A stretch of 64,000 nt of DNA from Streptomyces sp. ISL-1 (lineage in GTDB: Bacteria; Actinomycetota; Actinomycetes; Streptomycetales; Streptomycetaceae): positions 18,722 to 82,721 of the forward strand of contig NZ_JAGGOI010000048.1 in NCBI RefSeq assembly GCF_018614585.1. Direction: 5' to 3'. Under the pieces are notes generated by a model, which was given only the letters and a program-made list of their open reading frames with translations, was not told the origin of the DNA and ran no database searches. A program made the position numbers and the translations under genes. Below, in pieces: positions 7,698 through 16,579 of this stretch; the stretch's first letter is position 1; every line of letters begins with the position of its first letter.

Positions 7698-8798
7698 TCA
7701 GCCCGTGGGGCCCGGCGGGAGTCTGCCGGCGGAGTCCGCCGCCAACCGGACCGTACGCTCGGCCAGTTCACTGATCCTTACGCCGTCGAACCCGAACACC
7801 GCGCTGCGCACCCGGTCCTCCAGGGGCTCTGTCCACTGTGCGGGGATCGCGGCGGCGCCGCACAGCACACCGGCCACCGAGCCCGCGGTCGCTCCGTTGG
7901 AGTCGGTGTCCAGTCCGCCGCGGACCGTGAGAGCGATGGTGGAGGTGAAATCGCCGGCGCCGTACAGCAGGCCGGCGGTGATGACGGCCGCGTTCGGAAC
8001 GGTGTGGATCCAGCCCAGGCGGCCCGTCTGCTCGGCCATCTCGGTGAGCGTGTCGGACCAGGGGGTTCCAGAGGCGTGCAGAGCGATGGTGTGGCGTACC
8101 GCGCGGGCTAGGCGGCAGCTCGCCGGGATGCGTTCCAGCGCCGTGTCGATCGCCTCGCGCGGGCCGTTCGCGGTGAAGGCGGCGGAGATCATGGCGGCTG
8201 CCCACATCGCGCCGTACACACCGTTGCCGGTGTGCGAGAGGACCGCGTCGCGGCGGGCGAGCCCGGCGGCGCGGTGCGGGTCGCCGGGGCAGGTCAAGCC
8301 GAAGATGTCGGCGCGGATGAGTGCGCCGATCCACTCCTGGTAGGGATTGTCGTGGGTGGCGGTGAGCGGGGGTTTGAGCCCGTTCGCGAGGTTGCGGTAG
8401 GCAGCCCGCTCCGCGGTGAAGGTCTGCAGGAACGGGAGGTGCAGCAGCCACGCGTCCCCAACCTGCTCCGTGGTGAAGCCGAAGCCGTGGGTCTGCAGGA
8501 GATGAAGGCCGAGGATCGTGTAGTCCACGTCGTCGTCGCGGCAGCTGCCGTGGATCCGGCCCCGTACGCACTGGCGCCATTCGGGACGCAGCTCGAACTC
8601 GCCCTCGTCCGCGTCCGGCGGGGGCTCGGGAAGGTAGTCGGTGAGCGGGAGGGCGCCGGTGCGGCGCAGATAGCGGTCGATGCGCTCGCGGGTCCAGTAG
8701 TCGCCGCGCTCGACGGGCTTGCCGAGCATGTTGCCGCAGACTCTGCCCAGCCAGCCGCCGTGGATCCGGTCGGCGAGCTCCGAGTGAGGTAGGCCCAT
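7698..8798 (-). CDS. ADP-ribosylglycohydrolase family protein
   Basis: A 366-residue DraG/ARH-fold protein. The two binuclear-metal signatures are visible: CRDDDVDYTILGLHLL in the middle and GLDTDSNGATAGSVAGVLCG near the C-terminus, plus GGWLGRVCGNMLGKPVE at the N-terminus. Family members remove ADP-ribose from arginine or serine side chains, DNA or small molecules. The Nudix gene starts 27 bases downstream on the same strand. ATG 8798 has only a weak upstream GGACC, so translation initiation may be inefficient. It is divergent from the glycerate kinase gene. Confidence 0.9.
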   Translation of the reverse strand: MGLPHSELADRIHGGWLGRVCGNMLGKPVERGDYWTRERIDRYLRRTGALPLTDYLPEPPPDADEGEFELRPEWRQCVRGRIHGSCRDDDVDYTILGLHLLQTHGFGFTTEQVGDAWLLHLPFLQTFTAERAAYRNLANGLKPPLTATHDNPYQEWIGALIRADIFGLTCPGDPHRAAGLARRDAVLSHTGNGVYGAMWAAAMISAAFTANGPREAIDTALERIPASCRLARAVRHTIALHASGTPWSDTLTEMAEQTGRLGWIHTVPNAAVITAGLLYGAGDFTSTIALTVRGGLDTDSNGATAGSVAGVLCGAAAIPAQWTEPLEDRVRSAVFGFDGVRISELAERTVRLAADSAGRLPPGPTG

Positions 8799-8914
8799 AG
8801 GTCCGGTTTACCGAAATGCCGCCGGCTCCGCGCGGTGATGGGTGGCAGGCCGTCCGGCCCGGCGGATAGGGTCGGGGCGGCGCGACTGCCTGTTCGAAAG
8901 CAAGGGATAGCAAG

Positions 8915-10069
8915 GTGACGGACGGAGCAGTTATTCAGCCCGCGCACGTGCTCGTCGCGGCTGACAAGTTCAAGGGCTCGCTCACGGCCGTACAGGTCGC
9001 GGAGCGGGTGACGGCGGGGCTGAAGCGGGTGGTGCCCGGTCTGGCGGTCGAGTCCCTGCCCGTCGCGGACGGCGGCGACGGCACGGTCGCGGCGGCGGTG
9101 GCGGCGGGGTTCGAACGCCGCGAGGTCCGGGTGAGAGGGCCGCTCGGGGAGCCCCTGACCGCGGCTTACGCCCTGCGGGACGGCACCGCCGTGGTGGAGA
9201 TGGCGGAGGCGTCGGGCCTCCAGCACCTCCCGGCGGGTGTGTTCGCGCCGCTCACTTCAACGACGTACGGCTCGGGCGAGTTGCTGCGGGCCGCGCTCGA
9301 CGGAGGGGCGCGGACGATCGTCTTCGGCGTCGGCGGCAGCGCGACGACGGACGGTGGCGCGGGCATGCTCGCGGCGCTCGGCGCGCGCTTTTTGGACGCG
9401 GCCGGCGATCCGGTCGGCCCGGGCGGCGGCCCTCTGCGTGACCTGGCGTCCGCGGACCTGTCCGGCCTCGACCCGCGCTTCAAGGACGTGGAGCTGGTCC
9501 TCGCGAGCGACGTGGACAACCCGCTGACGGGGCCGAAGGGGGCGCCGTCGGTGTACGGCCCCCAGAAGGGCGCGAGCCCCGAGGACGTCGCCACGCTGGA
9601 CGCGGCGCTCGCCCATTACGCCTCGGTTCTAGAGGTCTCCGTCGGCCCGAAGGCCGCTGAGTACGCGCTCTCGCCCGGCGCGGGCGCGGCGGGCGGGATC
9701 GGCTACGGCGCGCTGGTCGCCCTCGGCGCGAGCTTCCGGGCCGGTATCGAGGTCATGCTCGACGTGCTCGGCTTCGCCCCGGCGCTGGAGCGGGCGACGC
9801 TGGTGATCACGGGCGAGGGCTCCCTCGACGAACAGACCCTCCACGGCAAGGCCCCGGCCGGCGTGGCGGCGGCGGCCCGGGCGCGGAACATCGAGGTGGT
9901 GGCGGTCTGCGGCCGCCTTGCCCTGCGGCCCGAGGCGTTGGGCCGCGCGGGCATCCGGCGGGCGTACGCCCTGACGGAACTGGAGCCGGACGCGGCGCGG
10001 AGCATGTCGCAGGCGGGACCGCTGCTGGAGCGGGTGGCGGAGAACATCGCGAGGGATTTCCTGAGGTAG
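8915..10069 (+). CDS. glxK: Glycerate kinase
   Basis: This 384-residue enzyme phosphorylates D-glycerate with ATP and links glyoxylate and serine-derived carbon to glycolysis. DKFKGSL at the N-terminus, PVADGGDGT, GVGGSATTDGGAGML and the late GEGSLDEQTLHGK are the conserved segments of the GarK/GlxK family. GTG 8915 follows AAGGGA at 8902-8907. It is monocistronic and closed by the strong hairpin at 10132-10164. The C3 product could connect with the glyoxylate made by the ethylmalonyl-CoA pathway genes nearby (inference). Confidence 0.94.
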   Translation: MTDGAVIQPAHVLVAADKFKGSLTAVQVAERVTAGLKRVVPGLAVESLPVADGGDGTVAAAVAAGFERREVRVRGPLGEPLTAAYALRDGTAVVEMAEASGLQHLPAGVFAPLTSTTYGSGELLRAALDGGARTIVFGVGGSATTDGGAGMLAALGARFLDAAGDPVGPGGGPLRDLASADLSGLDPRFKDVELVLASDVDNPLTGPKGAPSVYGPQKGASPEDVATLDAALAHYASVLEVSVGPKAAEYALSPGAGAAGGIGYGALVALGASFRAGIEVMLDVLGFAPALERATLVITGEGSLDEQTLHGKAPAGVAAAARARNIEVVAVCGRLALRPEALGRAGIRRAYALTELEPDAARSMSQAGPLLERVAENIARDFLR

Positions 10070-10131
10070 AAGGGCCCTGGGCGGGGGTCCTTCCCCAGCC
10101 CCCGGGCAGCCCGGAAGACGCGGGACATGAC

Positions 10132-10164
10132 GAGGGCCCGGGTGCGGATCGCACCCGGGCCCTC
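10132..10164. terminator. Bidirectional hairpin terminator between glxK and pssA
   Basis: GAGGGCCCGGGTGC and GCACCCGGGCCCTC form a perfect 14-bp stem around a 5-base loop. It sits between the convergent 3-prime ends of glxK and pssA and has no long T tract, as is usual for Streptomyces terminators. Confidence 0.85.
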
Positions 10165-10183
10165 ACCTTGCGTATGCACTGCT

Positions 10184-11047
10184 CTAGGGGAGCTGAGCAG
10201 TCCTTGCCTCGCGGCTCTCGCGGCGGTTGTCGCGGAACGTGTTCACACGGCGCGCCGTCGCGAAGAGCGGGATCGTGGCCGCCATCACGATCTGCAGTGC
10301 GCAGCCGGTCTGGAGAAGCACCTGTCCGCCCGGGGCGTCGAACGCCCAGGCCGCCAGCATCCCCATCGCGGCGACGATCCAGCCGAGCATCGCCACCGCG
10401 AGGACACCTCGCGGCTTGGGGTACTCGACCCGGCTCACCATCAGCCATGCCGCGCCGATGATGGCCAGCAGCGTCGGGATGAACGGCAGCTCGAGCAGGA
10501 CGATCGAGACGACCGTGAGCGCACCGAAGGGGCTCGGCATGCCCTGGAACATGCCGTCCTTCATGGTCACGCACGAGAATCTGGCAAGCCGCAGCACCAC
10601 CGCCAGCAGCACCACGATCGCGGCCACCGCCGAGACCTTCTGCTGGGCGTCGTCCGCGACCATTCCGTACACGAGCACGAAGTACGCCGGGGCCAGCCCG
10701 AAGCTGATCAGGTCGGAGAGGTTGTCCAGCTCCGCACCCATCGGCGAGCTGCGCAGCTTGCGCGCCACGAGCCCGTCACAGAGATCGAAGATCGCAGCCA
10801 GCAGCATCAGGATCACGGCGGTGGCGGCGCTGTTGCGCGCCATGCCGCTCTCGTTGCTGCCGGTGAGGTGCGGGATGAGGATGCCGGTGGTGGTGAAGTA
10901 CACCGCCATGAAGCCACACGTGGCGTTACCGAGCGTGAGGGTGTCCGCTATCGACAGCCGCAGCGAGAGCGGCATGTCCTCCGCGTCGTCCTCGTCCGCC
11001 GCCTCGGCGGCCCAGCCCGCCTGTGTGTCAGGATCAATCACGGTCAA
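10184..11047 (-). CDS. pssA: CDP-diacylglycerol-serine O-phosphatidyltransferase (phosphatidylserine synthase)
   Basis: A 287-residue integral membrane protein that makes phosphatidylserine from CDP-diacylglycerol and serine. The CDP-alcohol phosphatidyltransferase signature D-G-x2-A-R-x8-G-x3-D-x3-D is intact in DGLVARKLRSSPMGAELDNL followed by SDL. Several hydrophobic helices follow (for example VSAVAAIVVLLAVVLRLARF and LGWIVAAMGMLAAWAF). The ATG at 11047 lies inside the 3-prime end of psd (overlap 14 bases), so the two successive enzymes of phosphatidylethanolamine synthesis are translationally coupled. Confidence 0.94.
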   Translation of the reverse strand: MTVIDPDTQAGWAAEAADEDDAEDMPLSLRLSIADTLTLGNATCGFMAVYFTTTGILIPHLTGSNESGMARNSAATAVILMLLAAIFDLCDGLVARKLRSSPMGAELDNLSDLISFGLAPAYFVLVYGMVADDAQQKVSAVAAIVVLLAVVLRLARFSCVTMKDGMFQGMPSPFGALTVVSIVLLELPFIPTLLAIIGAAWLMVSRVEYPKPRGVLAVAMLGWIVAAMGMLAAWAFDAPGGQVLLQTGCALQIVMAATIPLFATARRVNTFRDNRRESREARTAQLP

Positions 11048-11690
11048 TTCGAGTCACCCCCGCGGTCGTGGTCTGTCCGACCTCGACAGCGACGTCCACA
11101 CCTTCCGGAAGGTAGATGTCAACGCGCGATCCGAAGCGAATCAGCCCAATGCGCTCGCCCTGCTCGACCTTGGTCCCCTGCGGGATGTACGGGACGATGC
11201 GGCGGGCGACAGCGCCCGCGATCTGCACCATCTCGATGTCGCCGAGCTCGGTGTCGAAGTGCCAGACAACGCGCTCGTTGTTCTCGCTCTCCTTGTTGAA
11301 CGCCGGCACAAAACCGCCGGGGATGTGCTCGACGGACGTCACGGTGCCCGCGAGGGGAGCGCGGTTCACGTGGACGTTCAGCGGGCTCATGAAGATCGCG
11401 ACGCGGGTACGTCCGTCCTTCCACGGCATGATGCTCTGCACCACACCGTCGGCGGGGGAGATGACCCGGCCCTGGGCGATCTCTCGCTCGGGGTCGCGGA
11501 AGAACCACAGCATGCCCGCCGCGAGCGCGGTGGCGGGCACGGCGATGGCCGCGGCACGCCTCGAACGGCGCGAGCGGGCCAGGCTGAGTGCAGCGGTGGC
11601 GATGGTCGGCAGAAGCCACGGCGATGCTCCGCGAGCAAGGCGTCCCTTGAGGAAACCGTCGCGTGGTGCAGAGGTTTGGCTGTGGGGCAT
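11034..11690 (-). CDS. psd: Phosphatidylserine decarboxylase proenzyme
   Basis: This 218-residue, pyruvoyl-dependent enzyme converts phosphatidylserine to phosphatidylethanolamine. The self-cleavage site is visible as RFGSRVD near residue 188, where the Gly-Ser bond is cut to give the beta chain and the pyruvoyl-bearing alpha chain. PADGVV and SPLNVHVNR are other conserved stretches. It belongs to the short, single-anchor Psd class; a hydrophobic segment (AIAVPATALAAGMLWFF) lies at about residues 45-65. ATG 11690 is chosen over the longer frame because GAAGG precedes it and the upstream part lacks family similarity. pssA overlaps its end. Confidence 0.93.
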   Translation of the reverse strand: MPHSQTSAPRDGFLKGRLARGASPWLLPTIATAALSLARSRRSRRAAAIAVPATALAAGMLWFFRDPEREIAQGRVISPADGVVQSIMPWKDGRTRVAIFMSPLNVHVNRAPLAGTVTSVEHIPGGFVPAFNKESENNERVVWHFDTELGDIEMVQIAGAVARRIVPYIPQGTKVEQGERIGLIRFGSRVDIYLPEGVDVAVEVGQTTTAGVTRIDRD

Positions 11691-11808
11691 GGATGACCTT
11701 CGTAGCGGATGATGCCGCGCTGGCAACGGGGGACGGCGGCTTTCCCGCGATGTTATCGGGTGTGAGCCACAACTGGGAAAGCCGTCAGCCGAGTCGGCGG
11801 CCGGAAGA

Positions 11809-11827
11809 TGATCACAGGTTGTGATCA
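11809..11827. promoter_or_regulatory. Inverted repeat upstream of psd
   Basis: TGATCAC-AGGTT-GTGATCA is a perfect dyad with 7-bp arms, lying between the end of mcd (11860) and the start of psd (11690). A longer inverted repeat (GGCTTTCCC ... GGGAAAGCC) lies closer to psd, around 11738-11783. The low-GC dyad looks more like an operator than a terminator, but it could also end the mcd transcript. Confidence 0.5.
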
Positions 11828-11859
11828 CCTTAGCGGCCGTATCGACTCAAGTGCGGCAA

Positions 11860-13065
11860 TCAACCCTGGAAGCGGTACTCCTCGAGCAGCCGACGACCAA
11901 TGATCATTTTCTGGATTTCGGCGGTACCCTCACCGATCAGCAGCATCGGAGCCTCACGGTAGAGGCGCTCGATTTCGTACTCCTTGGAGAAGCCGTAACC
12001 GCCGTGGATACGGAAGGCGTCCTCGACGACTTCCTTGCAGTACTCGGAGGCGAGGTACTTCGCCATCCCTGCCTCCAGGTCATTTCGCTCCCCGGAGTCC
12101 TTTTTGCGTGCCGCGTTCACCATCATCGCATGGGCGGCCTCGACCTTGGTAGCCATCTCGGCCAGCTTGAACTGAATCGCCTGGTGCTGGGCGATCGCCT
12201 TGCCGAAGGTGTGACGCTGCTGGGCGTACGAAACGCCCAGCTCGAAGGCGCGCTGCGCCACGCCGCAGCCACGGGCCGCGACATTGACGCGGCCGACCTC
12301 GACGCCGTCCATCATTTGGTAAAACCCTCGGCCGGTGGTGCCGCCGAGTACCCGATTGGCCGGAATGCGCAGTCCGTCCATGATGAGCTCGGTCGTGTCG
12401 ACGCCCTTGTAGCCCATCTTGTCGATCTTCCCGGGGATGGTGAGGCCCGGCCGGACCTCTCCGAAGCCGGGCTCCTTCTCGACGAGGAAGGTCGTCATCG
12501 ACTTGTGGGGGGCGGTGCCCTCCGGGTGTCCTTCGTCACTCCGGCACAGAACGGCGACCAGATTGGACGTTCCGCCGTTCGTGAGCCACATCTTCTGGCC
12601 GGTCAGGACGTAGTCGTCGCCGTCCTTGACGCCCTTGGACGTGATGGCCGACACGTCGGAGCCCAGAGCCGGCTCGGACATCGAGAACGCGCCGCGCACC
12701 TCGCCCAGCGCCATCCGGGGGAGGAAGGTGTCCTTCTGCTCCTGTGTGCCGTGCTGCTTGAGCATGTACGCCACGATGAAGTGCGTGTTGATGATGCCCG
12801 AGACGGACATCCAGCCGCGGGCGATCTCCTCGACGCACAGCGCGTACGTGAGCAGCGACTCGCCCAGACCGCCGTACTCCTCCGGAATCATCAGCCCGAA
12901 CAGGCCGAGTTCCTTGAGGCCTTCGACGATCTGCGTCGGGTACTCGTCGCGGTGCTCCAGCTCGGTCGCGACCGGGAGGATCTCCTTGTCGACGAAGTCC
13001 CGCACGGTGGCCAGGATTTCCTGCTGGACGTCGGTCAGACCGTGAGTCTGGGCGAGTCGGCTCAT
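11860..13065 (-). CDS. mcd: Acyl-CoA dehydrogenase, probable (2S)-methylsuccinyl-CoA dehydrogenase
   Basis: A 401-residue FAD flavoprotein of the acyl-CoA dehydrogenase fold. Visible are GAFSMSEPALGSD (flavin and substrate contacts), GQKMWLTNGG and, near the C-terminus, LIGEGTAEIQK, where the catalytic-base glutamate of the family is found. It would oxidise methylsuccinyl-CoA to mesaconyl-C1-CoA in the ethylmalonyl-CoA pathway. The assignment to this substrate rests on its place as the last gene of the ccr operon; the fold alone would only say acyl-CoA dehydrogenase. The start lies 2 bases beyond the hydratase stop codon, implying coupled translation. Confidence 0.85.
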   Translation of the reverse strand: MSRLAQTHGLTDVQQEILATVRDFVDKEILPVATELEHRDEYPTQIVEGLKELGLFGLMIPEEYGGLGESLLTYALCVEEIARGWMSVSGIINTHFIVAYMLKQHGTQEQKDTFLPRMALGEVRGAFSMSEPALGSDVSAITSKGVKDGDDYVLTGQKMWLTNGGTSNLVAVLCRSDEGHPEGTAPHKSMTTFLVEKEPGFGEVRPGLTIPGKIDKMGYKGVDTTELIMDGLRIPANRVLGGTTGRGFYQMMDGVEVGRVNVAARGCGVAQRAFELGVSYAQQRHTFGKAIAQHQAIQFKLAEMATKVEAAHAMMVNAARKKDSGERNDLEAGMAKYLASEYCKEVVEDAFRIHGGYGFSKEYEIERLYREAPMLLIGEGTAEIQKMIIGRRLLEEYRFQG

Positions 13066-13067
13066 GG

Positions 13068-13595
13068 TTACTTCTCCTGCGTCTTCTTCGGAGTGTCCAG
13101 CAGCTCCGGTCGGCCGGGCTGCTCGCCGCCGCGCTCCTTGATGTACGTCTCGGTCGGGACCATCACCTTGCGCCTGAAGACGCAGACGAGGGTGCCGTCC
13201 TGCTTGTAGCCCTTGGTCTCGACGTAGACGATTCCACGGTCGGTCTTCGAGCGGGACGGGGTCTTGTCGAGGACCGTCGTCTCACCGTAGATCGTGTCAC
13301 CGTGGAAAGTCGGCGCGACGTGCTTGAGCGACTCGACCTCCAGGTTGGCGATGGCCTTGCCCGAGACGTCCGGGACCGACATGCCGAGGAGCAGCGAGTA
13401 GATGTAGTTGCCCACGACGACGTTCTTGCCGAAGTCCGTCGTCTTCTCCGCATAGTTGGTGTCCATGTGGAGGGGGTGGTGGTTCATGGTGAGCAGACAG
13501 AAGAGGTGGTCGTCGTACTCCGTGACCGTCTTCCCGGGCCAGTGCTTGTAGACGTCCCCGACGGTGAACTCTTCGTAGGTGCGGCCGAACTGCAT
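13068..13595 (-). CDS. MaoC-family dehydratase, probable mesaconyl-CoA hydratase
   Basis: A 175-residue hot-dog-fold protein with the hydratase-2 motif as MNHHPLHMDTNYAEKT (residues 37-52), where Asp/His equivalents act on the substrate, and GNYIYSLLLGM following. It would hydrate mesaconyl-C1-CoA to beta-methylmalyl-CoA. Alphaproteobacterial Mch proteins are about twice this length because they carry a duplicated hot-dog unit; this single-unit form is the actinobacterial version. Its role is inferred from being between the lyase and dehydrogenase genes. Confidence 0.82.
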   Translation of the reverse strand: MQFGRTYEEFTVGDVYKHWPGKTVTEYDDHLFCLLTMNHHPLHMDTNYAEKTTDFGKNVVVGNYIYSLLLGMSVPDVSGKAIANLEVESLKHVAPTFHGDTIYGETTVLDKTPSRSKTDRGIVYVETKGYKQDGTLVCVFRRKVMVPTETYIKERGGEQPGRPELLDTPKKTQEK

Positions 13596-13600
13596 GATGC

Positions 13601-14560
13601 TTACGCCTCCGGAGCTTCGAACTTGGACGTGCGCTGCATGCCGGCCGCCCGCCCCTTGCCCGAGATGACGAGGGCCATCTTGCGGCTGGCCTCGTCGATC
13701 ATCTCGTCGCCGAGCATCGCCGAGCCCTTCTTGCCGCCCGCCTCGGAGGTGAAGTACTCATACGCGTCGAGGATCAGCTCGGCGTGGTCGTAGTCCTCCT
13801 GCGAGGGCGAGAAGACCTCGTTCGCGGCGTCCACCTGCCCGGGGTGCAGCACCCACTTGCCGTCGAAGCCGAGAGCCGCCGCACGGCCGGCGACCTCGCG
13901 GTAGCCGTCGACGTTCTTGATCTGCAGGTAGGGCCCGTCGATCGCCTGGAGGTTGTGGGTCCGGGCGGCCATCAGGATCCGCATGAGGATGTAGTGGTAC
14001 GCGTCCGCCGGGTAGCCGGGCGGCTGCTCGCCCACGACCAGGGACTTCATGTTGATCGACGCCATGAAGTCGGCCGGGCCGAAGATGATCGTCTCGACAC
14101 GCGGCGAGGCGGCCGCGATCTCGTCGACGTTCACCAGGCCCTTGGCGTTCTCGATCTGCGCCTCGATGCCGATCTTCCCGACCTCGAAGCCCATCGTCTT
14201 CTCGATCTGGGTGAGCAGGAGGTCGAGCGCGACGATCTGCTGGGCGTCCTGGACCTTCGGCAGCATGATGCAGTCGAGGTTGGGGCCGGCGCCCTCCACG
14301 ACCGTCACCACGTCCCGGTACGTCCACTCGGTCGTCCAGTCGTTGACCCGTACGACCCTGGTCTTGCCCGTCCAGTCGCCCTCGTTGAGGAACTTCACGA
14401 TGGTGTGCCGGGCTTCCGGCTTGGCGAGCGGCGCGCAGGCGTCCTCCAGGTCCAGGAAGACCTGGTCGGCAGGCAGGCCCTGGGCCTTCTCCAGGAAGCG
14501 CGGGTTCGAGCCGGGAACCGCTAGGCACGAGCGACGCGGGCGGAGACGGTTGACGGTCAT
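13601..14560 (-). CDS. mcl: HpcH/HpaI-family CoA ester lyase (malyl-CoA / beta-methylmalyl-CoA lyase)
   Basis: A 319-residue TIM-barrel lyase of the citrate-lyase-beta family. RPRRSCLAVPGSNPRFLEKA at the N-terminus, FLDLEDACAP (metal-coordinating acidic residues), RVNDW and IEAQIENAKGLVNVDEIA (metal-binding Glu) are all present. In the pathway it cleaves beta-methylmalyl-CoA to glyoxylate and propionyl-CoA. Its ATG overlaps the mutase stop codon in ATGA, so the mutase and lyase are translationally coupled. Confidence 0.88.
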   Translation of the reverse strand: MTVNRLRPRRSCLAVPGSNPRFLEKAQGLPADQVFLDLEDACAPLAKPEARHTIVKFLNEGDWTGKTRVVRVNDWTTEWTYRDVVTVVEGAGPNLDCIMLPKVQDAQQIVALDLLLTQIEKTMGFEVGKIGIEAQIENAKGLVNVDEIAAASPRVETIIFGPADFMASINMKSLVVGEQPPGYPADAYHYILMRILMAARTHNLQAIDGPYLQIKNVDGYREVAGRAAALGFDGKWVLHPGQVDAANEVFSPSQEDYDHAELILDAYEYFTSEAGGKKGSAMLGDEMIDEASRKMALVISGKGRAAGMQRTSKFEAPEA

Positions 14561-16569
14561 GCGGGGACCTCCAGAGGGTCGAGCTTGTTCGCTTTCCGGA
14601 TCTCGTCGACGATACGGCCGATGATCTCGGTAATGCCGAAGTCCTTCGGGGTGAAGACGGCGGCCACACCCGCCGCCTTCAGATCGGCGGCGTCGGCGTT
14701 CGGGATGATCCCGCCGACGATCACCGGAATGTCCGCCGCGCCGGCCTCGCGCAGCCGGTCCAGTACATCCGGCACCAGCTCGCCGTGCGAACCGGACAGG
14801 ATGGACAGGCCCACACAGTGCACGTCCTCCGCGAGGGCGGCGTTGACAATCTGCTCGGGCGTCAGCCGGATGCCCTGGTAGACCACCTCGAAGCCGGCGT
14901 CACGGGCGCGTACGGCTATCTGCTCGGCGCCGTTGGAGTGCCCGTCGAGCCCGGGCTTGCCGACCAGCAGCCGCAGCCTTCCGCAGCCGAGCTCGGTGGC
15001 CGTACGGGACACCTTCTCCCGTACGACGGCGAGCGGGGTGCCCGCCTCGGCGGTCACCGCGACGGGTGCGCTGGAGACGCCCGTCGGCGCGCGGAACTCG
15101 CCGAAGACATCCCGCAGCGCCCACGACCACTCGCCGGTCGTGACACCCGCACGGGCGCACTCCACGGTCGCGGCCATGAGATTCTCGGACCCCGCGGCGG
15201 CCTTCTTCAGGGCGGCCAGGGCATCGGTCGCCCTGCCCTCGTCGCGGTTGTCGCGCCACTCGTGGAGCTTGGTGACGACGCGCGCCTCGTTCGCCGGGTC
15301 GACGGTCATGATCGCCGTGTCGAGGTCGGCGGTGAGCGGGTTCTGCTCGGTGGTCTCGAAGATGTTGACGCCGATGATCTTGTCGTCGCCGGCCTCGATC
15401 CTGGCCCGCCGCTCGGCGTGCGAGGAGACCAGCTGCGACTTGAGATAGCCGGACTCGACGGCCGCCATCGCGCCGCCCATCTCCTGTATCCGGCCGATCT
15501 CGGCGAGGCACTCGGTGACCAGGGACTTCACCTTGGCCTCGATGACGTGCGAGCCCTCGAAGATGTCCTCGTACTCCAGCAGATCGCTCTCGTGCGCCAG
15601 CACCTGCTGGATGCGCAGCGACCACTGCTGGTCCCAGGGGCGCGGGAGCCCCAACGCCTCGTTCCAGGCGGGGAGTTGCACGGCCCTGGCGCGTGCGTCC
15701 TTGGAGAGGGTGACGGCCAGCATCTCGAGGACGATGCGCTGGACGTTGTTCTCCGGCTGGGCCTCGGTCAGACCCAGGGAGTTGACCTGGACGCCGTAGC
15801 GGAAGCGGCGCTGCTTTTCGTCCTCGATGCCGTAACGCTCGCGGGTGACCTGGTCCCAGATGCGGCCGAAGGCGCGCATCTTGCACATCTCCTCGACGAA
15901 GCGGACGCCCGCGTTCACGAAGAAGGAGATACGGGCCACCACGTCGCCGAACTTCTCGGCGGGCACCTGACCGGAGTCCCGGACCGCGTCCAGTACGGCG
16001 ATCGCCGTGGACATGGCGTACGAGATCTCCTGGACCGGAGTGGCTCCCGCCTCCTGCAGGTGGTAGCTGCAGATGTTGATCGGGTTCCACTTGGGGATGT
16101 TGGCCACCGTGTACGTGATCATGTCGGTGGTCAGGCGCAGCGAAGGACCGGGCGGGAAGACATGCGTCCCGCGCGACAGATACTCCTTGACGATGTCGTT
16201 CTGCGTCGTCCCCTGGAGCTTGGTGACGTCGACGCCCTGCTCCTCGGCGACCACCTGGTAGAGCGCCAGCAGCCACATGGCGGTGGCATTGATGGTCATC
16301 GAGGTGTTCATCTGGTCCAGGGGGATGTCCTGGAACAGCCGCCGCATGTCGCCGAGGTGCGAGACGGGGACCCCGACCCGGCCGACCTCGCCGCGGGCGA
16401 GGATGTGGTCGGGGTCGTAGCCCGTCTGCGTCGGCAGGTCGAATGCGACGGACAGGCCGGTCTGCCCCTTGGCGAGATTGCGCCGGTACAGCTCGTTGGA
16501 CGCCTCGGCGGTCGAGTGACCGGCGTACGTCCGCATGAGCCAGGGCCGGTCCTTCTGGCGCTCAGTCAT
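14557..16569 (-). CDS. ecm: Ethylmalonyl-CoA mutase (adenosylcobalamin-dependent)
   Basis: A single-chain 670-residue B12 mutase, historically called MeaA. The N-terminal TIM barrel carries the acyl-CoA mutase signatures (RTYAGHSTAEASN, AFDLPTQTGYDPD, MTINATAMWLLALY). The C-terminal cobalamin domain has KPGLDGHSNGAEQI with lower cobalt ligand His544, and LSILSGSHGELV. It isomerises ethylmalonyl-CoA to methylsuccinyl-CoA. ATG 16569 is preferred because GAGG lies 8 bases upstream; an ATG at 16587 overlapping the ccr stop would add six residues but has a poorly spaced site. Full-length isobutyryl-CoA mutase small subunits are separate proteins, which argues for ethylmalonyl-CoA specificity. Confidence 0.92.
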   Translation of the reverse strand: MTERQKDRPWLMRTYAGHSTAEASNELYRRNLAKGQTGLSVAFDLPTQTGYDPDHILARGEVGRVGVPVSHLGDMRRLFQDIPLDQMNTSMTINATAMWLLALYQVVAEEQGVDVTKLQGTTQNDIVKEYLSRGTHVFPPGPSLRLTTDMITYTVANIPKWNPINICSYHLQEAGATPVQEISYAMSTAIAVLDAVRDSGQVPAEKFGDVVARISFFVNAGVRFVEEMCKMRAFGRIWDQVTRERYGIEDEKQRRFRYGVQVNSLGLTEAQPENNVQRIVLEMLAVTLSKDARARAVQLPAWNEALGLPRPWDQQWSLRIQQVLAHESDLLEYEDIFEGSHVIEAKVKSLVTECLAEIGRIQEMGGAMAAVESGYLKSQLVSSHAERRARIEAGDDKIIGVNIFETTEQNPLTADLDTAIMTVDPANEARVVTKLHEWRDNRDEGRATDALAALKKAAAGSENLMAATVECARAGVTTGEWSWALRDVFGEFRAPTGVSSAPVAVTAEAGTPLAVVREKVSRTATELGCGRLRLLVGKPGLDGHSNGAEQIAVRARDAGFEVVYQGIRLTPEQIVNAALAEDVHCVGLSILSGSHGELVPDVLDRLREAGAADIPVIVGGIIPNADAADLKAAGVAAVFTPKDFGITEIIGRIVDEIRKANKLDPLEVPA

Positions 16570-16579
16570 CTGTGAAACC

